Shown in pieces: positions 1-8,511 of a stretch of 64,000 nucleotides of DNA. Below the pieces are notes generated by a model. It had not been told where the DNA came from and did not search any database. It was given only the letters and a program-made list of their open reading frames with translations. This DNA is from AB-137-C09 sp964458185. GTDB lineage: Bacteria > Pseudomonadota > Zetaproteobacteria > Mariprofundales > Mariprofundaceae. The position numbers were made by a program, and so were the translations under genes. The DNA lies in assembly GCA_964458185.1 (NCBI GenBank), contig CAYWFG010000004.1, forward strand, positions 22,130 through 86,129, read 5' to 3'. Numbering within the stretch: position 1 is the first letter of the stretch; every line of letters starts with the position of its first letter.

Positions 1-2
1 CG

Positions 3-83
3 CAAGAATCTTTGCATGATCTCTTTGGTGTCGATCATATCCATGTTCAATGCGAAACATGGAAGCCCATTCAAGTTAAGTGA
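3..83 (+). CDS. C-terminal end of a gene cut by the window edge; possibly a cation-efflux (CDF) transporter
   Basis: An open frame runs in from the left edge for 26 codons and stops at TGA 81-83. The segment FGVDHIHVQCE resembles the C-terminal cytoplasmic domain of cation diffusion facilitators, where a phenylalanine-glycine-isoleucine/valine-x-histidine pattern precedes a beta strand. Only the tail is visible, so the family is a weak guess. The next about 210 bases up to ppk2 hold no gene or clear signal that I can see. Confidence 0.3.
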   Translation, partial: QESLHDLFGVDHIHVQCETWKPIQVK

Positions 84-295
84 ACTTACTGTATCACTTT
101 TTTCCTCGCCCGCTGCAAGGTGTTATAGGACTTTCGTATGATTGACTCCACGCGATATTTAGCCATGATTCAAAGTATGCAAAATCCAGCTTACCCGATA
201 TACTGATTGATGATACCATTCGGTTGTTTTAGCGACTGATCAGTGAAGCTGTTGATTAGGAATATCTACAGAATTGATAACTAAAGGAGTTTGCG

Positions 296-1237
296 ATGAC
301 GGATGAAACCTCGCAATCAAGCGATGACCATGAGATAACCCGAATAAGTTTGCAAGAACAAACACCATTGGCTGAGGGTGTAACCAAAAAAAGCTTTAAA
401 GACTATTATGCAGCTGGTATTTACCCCTACCAGAAAAAGATGTCGCGGGCTGAATACGAATCGCTAAAAAAAGAACTTCAAGTTGAATTGCTTAAAGTAC
501 AAAGCTGGGTGCGCGAAACTGGCAAGCGTGTGTTAATGCTCTTTGAAGGTCGTGATGCGGCAGGTAAAGGTGGCACGATTAAGCGTTTTATGGAGCATGT
601 TAATCCCCGTCATGCGCGAGTGGTTGCATTAGAGAAACCCACCGATCGTGAAATGGGACAATGGTTTTTTCAACGGTATATTCAACATCTTCCGACTGAA
701 GGTGAAATGCTTTTGTTTGATCGTTCGTGGTACAACCGTGCAGGTGTTGAACGGGTGATGGGCTTTTGCTCTGCCAAGCAATACTTAGAATTTATGAGGC
801 AATGCCCCCAACTAGAACGCATGTTGGTCAACGAAGGTATTATTTTAGTTAAATACTGGTTTTCAGTATCACGCGAAGAACAATTCCGCAGGTTTCAATC
901 TCGCAGGGTTGATCCACTGAAACAATGGAAGTTATCCCCTATTGATTTGGCGAGTTTAGATAAATGGGATGATTATACTGCTGCCAAAGAAGCGATGTTT
1001 TTTTACACCGATACCAATGATGCACCTTGGACAGTGATCAAGTCTGATGACAAGAAACGGGCGCGAATCAATTGTATGCGGCATTTTTTATCAAAACTTG
1101 ACTACCCTAATAAAAACACCGAAGTGGCAATACCTGCGGATCCTTTAATTGTTGGCGATGCTGATAGTGTCTTTGAAAAAGGCGAACACCACTTGATGAA
1201 AGATATACTCAGCCTTCAGGAGACACGCCATGAATGA
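296..1237 (+). CDS. ppk2: Polyphosphate kinase 2 (PPK2 family)
   Basis: Transfers phosphate between polyphosphate and nucleoside (di)phosphates in the cytoplasm. The 313-residue protein is a single-domain PPK2 with a P-loop GRDAAGKGG at residues 85-93 and a Walker B-like motif FDRSWYNR at 141-148, both characteristic of the family. The ATG is preceded by AAGGAG at 284-289. The first 30 residues are a polar extension of the kind common in class I members. A short unknown gene overlaps its end by 8 bp, suggesting co-translation. The unrelated polyphosphate kinase PPK1 is at 27-29 kb, so the cell appears able both to make polyphosphate and to use it to charge nucleotides. Whether GDP or ADP is preferred cannot be read from the sequence. 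Confidence 0.93.
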   Translation: MTDETSQSSDDHEITRISLQEQTPLAEGVTKKSFKDYYAAGIYPYQKKMSRAEYESLKKELQVELLKVQSWVRETGKRVLMLFEGRDAAGKGGTIKRFMEHVNPRHARVVALEKPTDREMGQWFFQRYIQHLPTEGEMLLFDRSWYNRAGVERVMGFCSAKQYLEFMRQCPQLERMLVNEGIILVKYWFSVSREEQFRRFQSRRVDPLKQWKLSPIDLASLDKWDDYTAAKEAMFFYTDTNDAPWTVIKSDDKKRARINCMRHFLSKLDYPNKNTEVAIPADPLIVGDADSVFEKGEHHLMKDILSLQETRHE

Positions 1238-1445
1238 ATGCAAACACGCACAAAAAGTTGTATGCCAATTTAAATCATTGTTGGATGATGATGCTATCAA
1301 GGCGATAGGCGACACACATTTTCAAGAATTGGCATTAATGATTGAATCAGCGATTGGCTCATCTACGTTGGGTGCGATTCGCAGTGCTGCAGACATATCC
1401 GATAAAGCCGCGAAAGATATTCTTCATATTATTGAACGGTATTGA
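1230..1445 (+). CDS. Small conserved-looking hypothetical protein (71 aa)
   Basis: I do not recognise this protein. It is short, mostly helical by composition, and has no signal peptide or membrane segment. It starts inside the end of ppk2 (8 bp overlap, with GGAG just upstream at 1219-1222) and ends 28 bp before the ABC transporter gene, which supports real translation within the operon. It might be an accessory of PPK2 or a stray small protein; nothing in the sequence decides this. Confidence 0.6.
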   Translation: MNECKHAQKVVCQFKSLLDDDAIKAIGDTHFQELALMIESAIGSSTLGAIRSAADISDKAAKDILHIIERY

Positions 1446-1473
1446 AGACCGATAAAAAACAGAGGGTAGACCG

Positions 1474-2397
1474 ATGATGCAAGTGCGAAATGTTTGTTTT
1501 GAGTACCCACAATTGCGTGCGCTGGATGAAGTGTCTCTTGATATTCGCAAGGGTACGATTACTGCCTTGGTCGGGCCTAACGGCGCAGGAAAAAGTACCT
1601 TGCTGCGTATTTTGGCAGTACTCAAACGCCCGTTGGCAGGCACGGTGAAGATGAATAGTCAGGATGTATTCCTTCACCCAAGAGAATCACATCGCAACAT
1701 TGGTTTTTTGCCTGATTTTTTTGGCTTGTACGATACTTTAACGGTTGAACAATGCTTAACTTACTTTGCTTTGGCACATGGACTAACAACAGGGCAGGCT
1801 GCCCCTGCGGTAGCCAGAGCCGCTGATTTATTGCAATTAAGTGACCGCATGATGCAAGCAGCAGGCAGTCTTTCGCGTGGTTTGCGTCAACGATTGGCGA
1901 TTGCCCAAGCAATTGTCCATCAACCACGTTTTTTATTGTTAGATGAACCAGCTTCAGGGCTAGATCCTGAGGCAAGGCATTCGTTGGCTGAAGTGTTTTT
2001 GCGACTGAAGAAAGAAGGCGTTACACTGCTTGTTTCTTCTCATATTTTGAGCGAGTTGGATGCTTATTGTGATGATATGATTGTATTGCGCCAAGGTGTG
2101 ATTGTTGACCATCAACACAACACACAACAAGAGCATGCACAATTATGGTTAAGCGTTGAACTGCTCACCCATTCGATGAGTGAATATCAAAATGCCATCA
2201 ATACCATTAAGACAATTCCCAATATTGGTGAGATTCATGAACATGAACCCAATGTACGATTTTTGTTTGATGATAGCCCCCGCGAACGACAGCAATTATT
2301 GCATGAGTTAATCAGCCGTGACATTCCTGTATTATCGTTTTCAGAATACAAGCAAGGTTTGCAAGATGCCTATTTGGCAACACAGGAGGCAGTATGA
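1474..2397 (+). CDS. ABC transporter ATP-binding protein (ABC-2 type exporter)
   Basis: Cytoplasmic ATPase of an ABC exporter. The Walker A motif GPNGAGKST is at residues 34-42, Walker B is LLLDEPASGLD, and the switch histidine is in VSSHIL. The signature motif is LSRGLRQR instead of the classical LSGGQ, as in many ABC-2-type ATPases of the CcmA/NatA type. The last 90 residues form an extra C-terminal domain also common in that group. Its stop overlaps the start of the permease gene by 4 bp, so the two are translationally coupled and almost certainly form one complex. The substrate is unknown. Confidence 0.9.
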   Translation: MMQVRNVCFEYPQLRALDEVSLDIRKGTITALVGPNGAGKSTLLRILAVLKRPLAGTVKMNSQDVFLHPRESHRNIGFLPDFFGLYDTLTVEQCLTYFALAHGLTTGQAAPAVARAADLLQLSDRMMQAAGSLSRGLRQRLAIAQAIVHQPRFLLLDEPASGLDPEARHSLAEVFLRLKKEGVTLLVSSHILSELDAYCDDMIVLRQGVIVDHQHNTQQEHAQLWLSVELLTHSMSEYQNAINTIKTIPNIGEIHEHEPNVRFLFDDSPRERQQLLHELISRDIPVLSFSEYKQGLQDAYLATQEAV

Positions 2398-3743
2398 TTC
2401 CTTCATCGTTCATCGCCAAAAACCCCGAGTTTATGCGTCAGCTTTGGTTGGAGTTAAGCCTCAGCCGTATAATTAGTTTGCCTATTATCATTGGCTTACT
2501 CTGTTTGATGGTCTGGTATATGGGGCATGACCCTGATGATTTCTCTGGGGTTCGCAGTATAGTTTTAATAATGTCGGCATTGTTGATTGTTTGGGGTTCA
2601 CATTTAGCATCAGACGCTTTACTCAGTGAATTGCGTGGGCAAACATGGCATGCCCAACGGATGTCTGCTTTATCAGCGTGGCAATTGGTTTGGGGTAAAT
2701 TGTTGGGCAGCACGTTATTTGCATGGTATGGCGTGATTTTATGTTTGCTTATTTACCTGTTTGCCGCTGCTGAACCGTGGGGAATCCGAGCGGCTATCAT
2801 CTTGTTTATTGTGTTGACAGGATTTTTGTTGCAGTCCGTTGCTTTTTTGTTTTCGCTGTATTCTATTGCTCGCGGCATACTATCAGGGCGTAATCAATCA
2901 TTTCCTTATGTGATCTTGGTATTGGTGTTGTTATCACCGTGGTTGATTGGTGGCTTTATAGATATGAATCAACATGTTAAATGGTATGGCATGGTGATTG
3001 CCAAAGCCTTATTTGTGAATATCAGTGCAGGGGTATTTTTGGCATGGGCTTTGATTGGGCTTTACCGTTTGATGCGTGTTGAATTGCAAATGCGGCAAGG
3101 TTTTATGGTTTGGCTACTCTTTGAGTTGTTTGTCATGGTTTACGTATCAGGTTTTTTTATTGATATTCCTTTTTTAGATATTAAGGAGCGATGGCCAACA
3201 GGCATTGCCATTGCTTTGATGATGGCTATCGGCATGGCTTATATGATGTTTTTTCTTGAAGACACCACCGCGCTTGATATTAAACGCGGCTTGATGGCAT
3301 GGCGCAAGGGCGACAGTACAGCATTGATCCAGCTTATCCCTTGTTGGTTGGTGAGCCTTGTTTTAGCCGTGCTTTTGTTGCCTTGTTTTCTTGTTGTGGT
3401 TCAATTTACTGGCTATGCCAATATCTCATCCTTTTTGGTTAGCGTGTTGTTGTTTGCAGTGCGTGATGTGATTTTGTTGCTCTGGGTACGCTTTCGCGTT
3501 GACTTTAAACCTTCTAATATGGTTGGCATGGTAATTTATTTGGCATGCAGTTACAGCATTTTGCCTGCTATTTTTTACGCTTCAAGCATGCATGAATGGG
3601 CTGTGTTATTTTTTCTTCCTGCCCCTGTGGAAGCATACCCCATGCTGCAATGGCCGATTGTATTGGGTGAAATTGGGGGTGCTTATTGGTTGTTGCAACG
3701 GCGTTGGCAACAAGCATCGGTAACGACATCAGATGTTGCTTAA
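2394..3743 (+). CDS. ABC-2 type transporter permease
   Basis: Polytopic inner-membrane protein of 449 residues with about 10-12 hydrophobic segments in two halves separated by a charged loop around residues 280-310. It is the membrane partner of the ATPase encoded immediately upstream (4 bp overlap). No periplasmic binding protein is encoded nearby, which fits an exporter rather than an importer. I see no motif that would name the exported compound. rnhB follows after only 6 bp and may be read from the same transcript. Confidence 0.85.
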   Translation: MIPSSFIAKNPEFMRQLWLELSLSRIISLPIIIGLLCLMVWYMGHDPDDFSGVRSIVLIMSALLIVWGSHLASDALLSELRGQTWHAQRMSALSAWQLVWGKLLGSTLFAWYGVILCLLIYLFAAAEPWGIRAAIILFIVLTGFLLQSVAFLFSLYSIARGILSGRNQSFPYVILVLVLLSPWLIGGFIDMNQHVKWYGMVIAKALFVNISAGVFLAWALIGLYRLMRVELQMRQGFMVWLLFELFVMVYVSGFFIDIPFLDIKERWPTGIAIALMMAIGMAYMMFFLEDTTALDIKRGLMAWRKGDSTALIQLIPCWLVSLVLAVLLLPCFLVVVQFTGYANISSFLVSVLLFAVRDVILLLWVRFRVDFKPSNMVGMVIYLACSYSILPAIFYASSMHEWAVLFFLPAPVEAYPMLQWPIVLGEIGGAYWLLQRRWQQASVTTSDVA

Positions 3744-3749
3744 TGAACC

Positions 3750-4316
3750 ATGATTATTGCAGGCGTTGATGAAGTAGGGCGCGGGCCTCTTGCTGGCCCT
3801 GTGGTCTGTGCAGCAGTGATTTTGCATAACAATGACCCTTGTTTTGATGCCTACCGTGATTCCAAAAAACTTAGTGCCAAAAAACGCATGTTTTTTTACC
3901 ATCACTTGCGCCATCATGCACACTGTTATGCGTTGGCATACCTACCCCCTGCAGACATTGATCGACTCAATATTTTGCAGGCAACCATGCAATGCATGCA
4001 AATGGCAGTAAGCGCACTTGCGATTACGCCTGATCATGTATGGGTTGATGGCAATCGTCTGCCAGAGCTTAGCATGCCTGCAACGGCTATTATTGGGGGT
4101 GATGATAGCAAACCTTGCATTGCAGCGGCTTCGATTATCGCCAAAGTCGTGCGTGATCGGTTAATGGGTTTGGCGGATGTACAATACAAAGGCTATGGTT
4201 TTGCCAAGCATAAAGGCTATGGAACCAAGCAACACATGGAAGCATTACAAACCCTTGGTGCATCACCGTACCATCGTTTTTCTTTCGCACCTGTTCGGCG
4301 AGCACCGTCGCGTTGA
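3750..4316 (+). CDS. rnhB: Ribonuclease HII
   Basis: Cleaves RNA in RNA-DNA hybrids and removes misincorporated ribonucleotides. The 188-residue protein has the type 2 RNase H motif GVDEVGRGPLAGP near the N-terminus (catalytic Asp7-Glu8), the DSKKLS segment, the Asp of WVDGN, and the AAASIIAKVVRD block near residue 130. The length is normal for the family. It starts 6 bp after the permease stop without an obvious Shine-Dalgarno sequence, suggesting coupling to the upstream genes. tRNA-Ser follows about 70 bp downstream. Confidence 0.95.
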   Translation: MIIAGVDEVGRGPLAGPVVCAAVILHNNDPCFDAYRDSKKLSAKKRMFFYHHLRHHAHCYALAYLPPADIDRLNILQATMQCMQMAVSALAITPDHVWVDGNRLPELSMPATAIIGGDDSKPCIAAASIIAKVVRDRLMGLADVQYKGYGFAKHKGYGTKQHMEALQTLGASPYHRFSFAPVRRAPSR

Positions 4317-4342
4317 AAACAACTTGTTATTTCCCCTAAACT
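4313..4342 (+). promoter_or_regulatory. Possible sigma-70 promoter for tRNA-Ser
   Basis: TTGAAA (4313-4318), an 18-base spacer and TAAACT (4337-4342) lie about 45 bp before the mature tRNA-Ser. The -35 box overlaps the end of rnhB. The match is fair, not strong. Confidence 0.3.
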
Positions 4343-4387
4343 ATTTAGCGTCCGCGCCGTTTTCACATCGTCATTCAGGCGATAGCA

Positions 4388-4477
4388 GGAGAGATGTCTG
4401 AGTGGTTGAAGGAGCACGCCTGGAAAGCGTGTGTATCTTAACAGGTACCGAGGGTTCGAATCCCTCTCTCTCCGCCA
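4388..4477 (+). tRNA. tRNA-Ser (anticodon GGA)
   Basis: A complete class II tRNA with encoded CCA. The acceptor stem GGAGAGA (4388-4394) pairs with TCTCTCC (4467-4473). The anticodon stem CACGC/GCGTG encloses a loop with GGA at 4422-4424, a long variable arm follows, and the T-arm is GAGGG-TTCGAAT-CCCTC. It reads UCC and UCU codons. A transposase remnant begins about 70 bp downstream. Confidence 0.97.
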
Positions 4478-4486
4478 GATTTATAT

Positions 4487-4516
4487 GCCTGCCTAACACC
4501 AACAGGCTTTTATTTT
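4487..4516 (+). terminator. Weak intrinsic terminator after tRNA-Ser
   Basis: GCCTG (4487-4491) and CAGGC (4503-4507) form a 5 bp stem with an 11-base loop, followed by TTTTATTTT. It sits 10 bases after the tRNA and is a plausible rho-independent terminator, though the stem is short. Confidence 0.45.
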
Positions 4517-4544
4517 AAGACTAGACAGTAATAAAATCAAGGGG

Positions 4545-4733
4545 TTACAGGTTCTTCTCCTGAACGCTATCATCAAAAATAAACACTCCCGAATCATCTT
4601 CTATCTCTCGGACTTCCTTTTTCATAGCTATCCAAAGATCCTTAGAGTCATAATCCTTTTTGGATAAAAGTCGAGTTACTTGATCGTGGCTTACCTGATC
4701 ATCAAGCATCGCCGAAAGACCTGTAGCAGTTAT
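4545..4733 (-). pseudogene. N-terminal fragment of a DDE-type transposase
   Basis: The reading frame ending at 4545 contains TATGLSAMLDDQVSHDQ and, further on, KKDYDSKDLW and GVFIFDD. These match the start of insertion-sequence transposases whose proteins begin with LFDLYIDYL and read into a first catalytic aspartate (IFDD). Only about 60 of the usual several hundred residues remain; both the beginning and the rest are missing. Bases 4666-4731 match 63218-63283 (opposite strand) over 66 bases with one visible mismatch, so both are remnants of the same element. It abuts the truncated PAS gene. The family (IS701/IS4-like) is my recollection and uncertain. Confidence 0.75.
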
Positions 4734-4734
4734 T

Positions 4735-5823
4735 TCATCGTCGTAGCTTGCGGCTAACGGTGACTGTTCCAGATAATGTATCATCTTGATGCAAGGGTGC
4801 TTCGTTGGTTTCTAATGTGTAGCGACAATGGTGATGATCAACGGTTTCTTCTGTTAGACTATGCGGCTTGTTTGTTTTAACGACTTGTTGATGCAGTTTT
4901 TTCAAGCGTAATGATCGTTCAGTAGCAAACAAAGTATCATCCGTTTTACCCAGTACATCTTTTTTTCGCATACCAATGAATGATGCAAAAGCCTTATTGC
5001 AGCCTAGGTAATAACCATTTTCATCTTTATAAGAAACAAGATCAGGCATCGAATCAACGACTTTGGTAAGAAAGTACTTGGCATGAATAAGACGCAATTC
5101 ATATTGTTTGCGCTCGTTGGCATCTACAGCGACACCAATCAAGCCCGCTACATTGGCAGCATCATCATAATAAGGTGCGAAAAAGACATCCAAACTCACG
5201 CCATGAATGGTGAGTGTATCGCGCACGACACTGCCTTCACTGGCGCGATACAAAGCATGGCTGATCTCTGGCCAGCTTTGGAATACATCAAAAATATTTT
5301 TTCCCACAGCCAAACCATGAGAAAACTCAGGCAAGGCAAGGCAATCACCTTCAGACACTTCAATCGTGCCTGAAACATGCGCTTGAAAGATCACGCCCTG
5401 TTCACGCAAGCTGAACTGACTAAATTTTCGCGTGTGGCGATTGCTTAACGCAACAGCAGGTTCAGGAATCCCTGCATCTTCTTTGGGTAAGCTAGGCTCC
5501 ATGGTGAGTAGCATGCCACATCGTTCTTGTGCGTGGTTGCGAATGCAGGCAAGTCGCCAATAACTGTGTTGCACACTGATATGGTTTGGGTAGTCAGCAT
5601 CAAGCCATTGGCTGACAGCCTCACGAAACATTGTTTCTCGTTGTTGATGCGGGTCAACAACAAAATAGGAATGGTCTGAAAAAAAAGCAATAGGCTTATG
5701 GTGAAAATCAGCGAATGCCTGATTCACCCGAATAATGCGAAAAGTATAATCCATATAGGCAATCGGGGTAGAAATATGATCAAGGATTTCTCCTGACCAA
5801 TTTAAAATAGATATGTCAGACAT
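4735..5823 (-). pseudogene. PAS-domain sensor protein, C-terminally truncated by a transposase remnant
   Basis: I start it at the ATG at 5823 (MSDISILNW); an upstream ATG at 5895 would add 24 unlikely residues. About 360 residues are made of PAS-like modules: one at the N-terminus, one near 150-250, and a clear one near 265-350 with DSMPDLVSYKDENG, followed by the expected PAC-like strand. The protein ends at SRKLRR, where the IS remnant starts, and no histidine kinase, GGDEF, EAL or other output domain follows. Such PAS arrays normally precede an output domain, so this is most likely a broken sensor gene, although the remaining piece could still be translated. It diverges from queD across about 120 bp. 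Confidence 0.75.
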
Positions 5824-5944
5824 TGTATGTGGGGCAGCCTCCTGCGTGGCTGATTTTGGCAAAGTATAGTTATATATTGGTCGAAAGAAAAACAATTATT
5901 CACTTCAGCATTCCCTAATGTTGCTTCCTTGCATAGTATGGCGC

Positions 5945-6322
5945 ATGCCTTGGTATGAACTTTGTATCCAAACTCATTTTTCCGCAGCCCATCAATTGCG
6001 TGGTTATGCAGGCGATTGCGCCCGATTGCATGGTCATAATTGGCATGTGAAACTGTATGTTTCTTGCGAAACCCTCGATGAACTTGGCATGGGGGTTGAT
6101 TATAAAATTTTAAAACATGAACTTAAAGAGGCAATTAGCATCTGGGACCATTACAATTTGAATGATATTGCGCCGTTTGATACCGTTAATCCAACCAGTG
6201 AAAATGTTGCACGGTTGTTGTTTGAGGCGATGTCACACCGTTTAAACGATGCTCGTATCCATGTTTCTCGCGTTGAAATTGCCGAGACTTGCGCTGCGCG
6301 GGTGATTTATCATGGCTGTTGA
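5945..6322 (+). CDS. queD: 6-carboxytetrahydropterin synthase (QueD)
   Basis: Makes 6-carboxy-5,6,7,8-tetrahydropterin, an early step of queuosine (7-deazaguanine) synthesis. The 125-residue protein has the zinc-binding histidines in THFSAAHQL and LHGHNW, with the nucleophilic Cys just before the latter (CARLHGHNW), plus the conserved PTSENVA segment and a C-terminal glutamate in RVEIAETC. I chose the ATG at 5945 (MPWYELCIQ), which gives the usual family N-terminus; an ATG at 5918 would add nine residues. Neither has a good Shine-Dalgarno. It overlaps rsmB by 11 bp. Confidence 0.92.
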   Translation: MPWYELCIQTHFSAAHQLRGYAGDCARLHGHNWHVKLYVSCETLDELGMGVDYKILKHELKEAISIWDHYNLNDIAPFDTVNPTSENVARLLFEAMSHRLNDARIHVSRVEIAETCAARVIYHGC

Positions 6323-7544
6323 TGCGCATCAAAGTGCTAGATATTATGCCATTTGCGCCCTTAGCAATATTATTTACCGAGGCAAACAAACCGATGAAGT
6401 GATGCCTGCCTTATTGGCAGCACTAGCCAACGATGCAGACAAACGTTTTTTGCATACTTTGGTCTATGGCGTATTGCGGCATTATTTTTCTTTAGAGGCG
6501 GATGTTTCTCGCTTCACTCGTGAAAAACCAGAGCCAACCGTTGCTATGGCATTGATGCTGGGTGCTTATCAATTAAGGCACTTGGGTACGCCTGCCCATG
6601 CTGCCGTAGCTGAAACAGTGAGTGCGATTCGCCCCCTACAAGCCCGCGCTGTGCCACTCGTCAATGCTATTTTGCGACAACTAACACGCAAAAATCCTCC
6701 TGAAAAGCTCAAGCCGCATCAACGCCTTGAGCTTCCCCGTTGGATGTATTGCCAATGGCGTGACCACTGGGGAGCAACAACGCTCAGTGATTTTGCTACC
6801 GTATTGCAATCGCCCCCGCCATTAACCATTGCTGTGCTTGGTGATAGAGAAGCGTGGTTGAGTCTGGCGTATGATGCTGGTTTTGATGCGGTAGCTGGTG
6901 AACTTTCTACCACGGCAGTATTGTTGCCCACTGGCACGCCAGTAACACGCCTGCCATGGTATGAAGAAGGGCATATTTTGGTGATGGATCAAGCCGCACA
7001 AGCCAGTGTCCACTTACTCTGCGATGGTTTACAACAATCCCCCAACCTAGTTGTTGATCTTTGCGCTGCCCCCGGTGGAAAAACAGCTTTGTTGGCTTAT
7101 TTATTGCCTACGTCCACTATTATTGCCGTTGAATACCATGCCCGCCGCTTGCCTACCTTGCAGCAAAACTTGCACCGTTTACAGCTTGCCAACATTCATG
7201 TTATTCAGGGGGATGCTCGTCAATTACCGTGGCAAGATCAATCTGCTGATGCTGTTTTTCTTGATGCGCCATGTACGGCATCAGGTTTGTTGCGAAAGCA
7301 GCCTGATGTTCGTTTTCATCATGATGAAAAACAGTTACAAACACTTGTTGCGCAACAAACCACCATGTTGCAAGAGGCATTTCGGCTATTAAAACCCAAT
7401 GGCTGCATGGTTTATGCCGTTTGCTCCATTCATCATCAAGAGCAAGCTGTCGTTCATGCATGCCCTGCAACACTAGAAAAAGAGATGCGCTTGTTTCCTG
7501 CTGAAGATCATGATGGTTTTTATGCAGCGCGTATGCGGCGATGA
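6312..7544 (+). CDS. rsmB: 16S rRNA (cytosine-967-C5)-methyltransferase RsmB
   Basis: Methylates C967 of 16S rRNA. The 410-residue protein has an N-terminal NusB-like RNA-binding domain (about residues 1-140) and a C-terminal SAM-dependent methyltransferase domain with the SAM-binding loop DLCAAPGGKT, the motif IV segment DAPCTASG and the catalytic cysteine in VCSIHHQE. The C-terminus is slightly short but complete, ending GFYAARMRR. It starts inside the end of queD and converges on the 5'-nucleotidase gene 22 bp downstream. In many gammaproteobacteria this gene follows fmt; here it is coupled to queD. Confidence 0.93.
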   Translation: MAVDAHQSARYYAICALSNIIYRGKQTDEVMPALLAALANDADKRFLHTLVYGVLRHYFSLEADVSRFTREKPEPTVAMALMLGAYQLRHLGTPAHAAVAETVSAIRPLQARAVPLVNAILRQLTRKNPPEKLKPHQRLELPRWMYCQWRDHWGATTLSDFATVLQSPPPLTIAVLGDREAWLSLAYDAGFDAVAGELSTTAVLLPTGTPVTRLPWYEEGHILVMDQAAQASVHLLCDGLQQSPNLVVDLCAAPGGKTALLAYLLPTSTIIAVEYHARRLPTLQQNLHRLQLANIHVIQGDARQLPWQDQSADAVFLDAPCTASGLLRKQPDVRFHHDEKQLQTLVAQQTTMLQEAFRLLKPNGCMVYAVCSIHHQEQAVVHACPATLEKEMRLFPAEDHDGFYAARMRR

Positions 7545-7566
7545 TGGGGTCAAAGTAACGGCTGTA

Positions 7567-8511
7567 TCAGCTTTTTCTTTCACCCACTTTTTTATGCGGC
7601 ACTTTCCCTGACGGCACAACTTTCGATGCTGCATACAGGTGAACGTCTTGATCATCAAAAAAGATATGGGCGCGAAAGGCTTTAAGGACCTGATCTTTGG
7701 CTAAACCGCCAAGGAAAAACGCTTCATCCAGCGTAACACCCCATTCTCGCAAGGTAAACAACACACGGGCATGGGTAGGACTGTTACGCGCAGTCACCAA
7801 GGCAAGGCGGAAAGGGTTGTCTTTTTTTGGTAGGTTTTGTTGCAAAAAGGCAATGATTTTTAGCAGCTTGGCAAAAGGCCCTTCGGCTAAGGCATCTTGA
7901 CTATGGGCTTGTTCGTGCGCAACAAAGGCAGGTAAGCCTTTTTCTTTAAAAATAAGTTCAGAAGCCTCAGAAAATAACACGGCATCGCCATCAAAGGCAA
8001 TACGAACTTGATGTTCTACGGGGGCGTAATCTTTCGGCGGCTCACAAATAATCGCGGCAGCAACGCCATGATTGATGGCAGCTTGCACATCACTTTCTGA
8101 CTTAGACAAAAACAAATCGACGCTGAATGCATCCAAATAGGTATACAAGCCTTCACCCCCTGTAAAAGAAGCACGGGTGATGGTCAAGCCATAATGATCA
8201 ATCGAATGAAAAATACGCATGGCCATATCGGGTGTGTTGCGTGACATAATCACCACTTCAACCAAGGGCTGTTCTGATTGTGCATAGGTATTGATGCGCA
8301 ATAGCTCTTTGATCATATGAAATGCCGTGCCATGCTGCAAAATAGTTTGCTCATGGGCGAATTGATAATCGCGGTAGGCATCTACGCCTTGTTGCTCAAA
8401 AATGTTGTTTTCTTCTTCTAAATCAAACAAGGCACGAGATGAAATACCAACCACCAAACAGTGTTGTAAGTTAATTGAGATAAGATAAGCCTCGTAACAT
8501 AGCCGCGACAT
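7567..8511 (-). CDS. Cytosolic 5'-nucleotidase (NT5C1-like family)
   Basis: A 314-residue protein resembling the bacterial homologues of cytosolic 5'-nucleotidase 1. It has VVGISSRALFDLEEEN near the N-terminus, IMSRNTPDMAMRIF near residue 88, IAFDGDAVLF near 170, VTARNSPTHARVL near 240 and FFDDQDVHL near 290. The Asp-rich segments fit a HAD-like phosphatase that removes phosphate from nucleoside monophosphates. The ATG at 8511 lies 41 bp inside the end of folC; typical relatives begin closer to LVVGISS, so the true start might be slightly downstream at a non-ATG codon. The gene follows accD-folC and may share their transcript. Confidence 0.82.
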   Translation of the reverse strand: MSRLCYEAYLISINLQHCLVVGISSRALFDLEEENNIFEQQGVDAYRDYQFAHEQTILQHGTAFHMIKELLRINTYAQSEQPLVEVVIMSRNTPDMAMRIFHSIDHYGLTITRASFTGGEGLYTYLDAFSVDLFLSKSESDVQAAINHGVAAAIICEPPKDYAPVEHQVRIAFDGDAVLFSEASELIFKEKGLPAFVAHEQAHSQDALAEGPFAKLLKIIAFLQQNLPKKDNPFRLALVTARNSPTHARVLFTLREWGVTLDEAFFLGGLAKDQVLKAFRAHIFFDDQDVHLYAASKVVPSGKVPHKKVGERKS

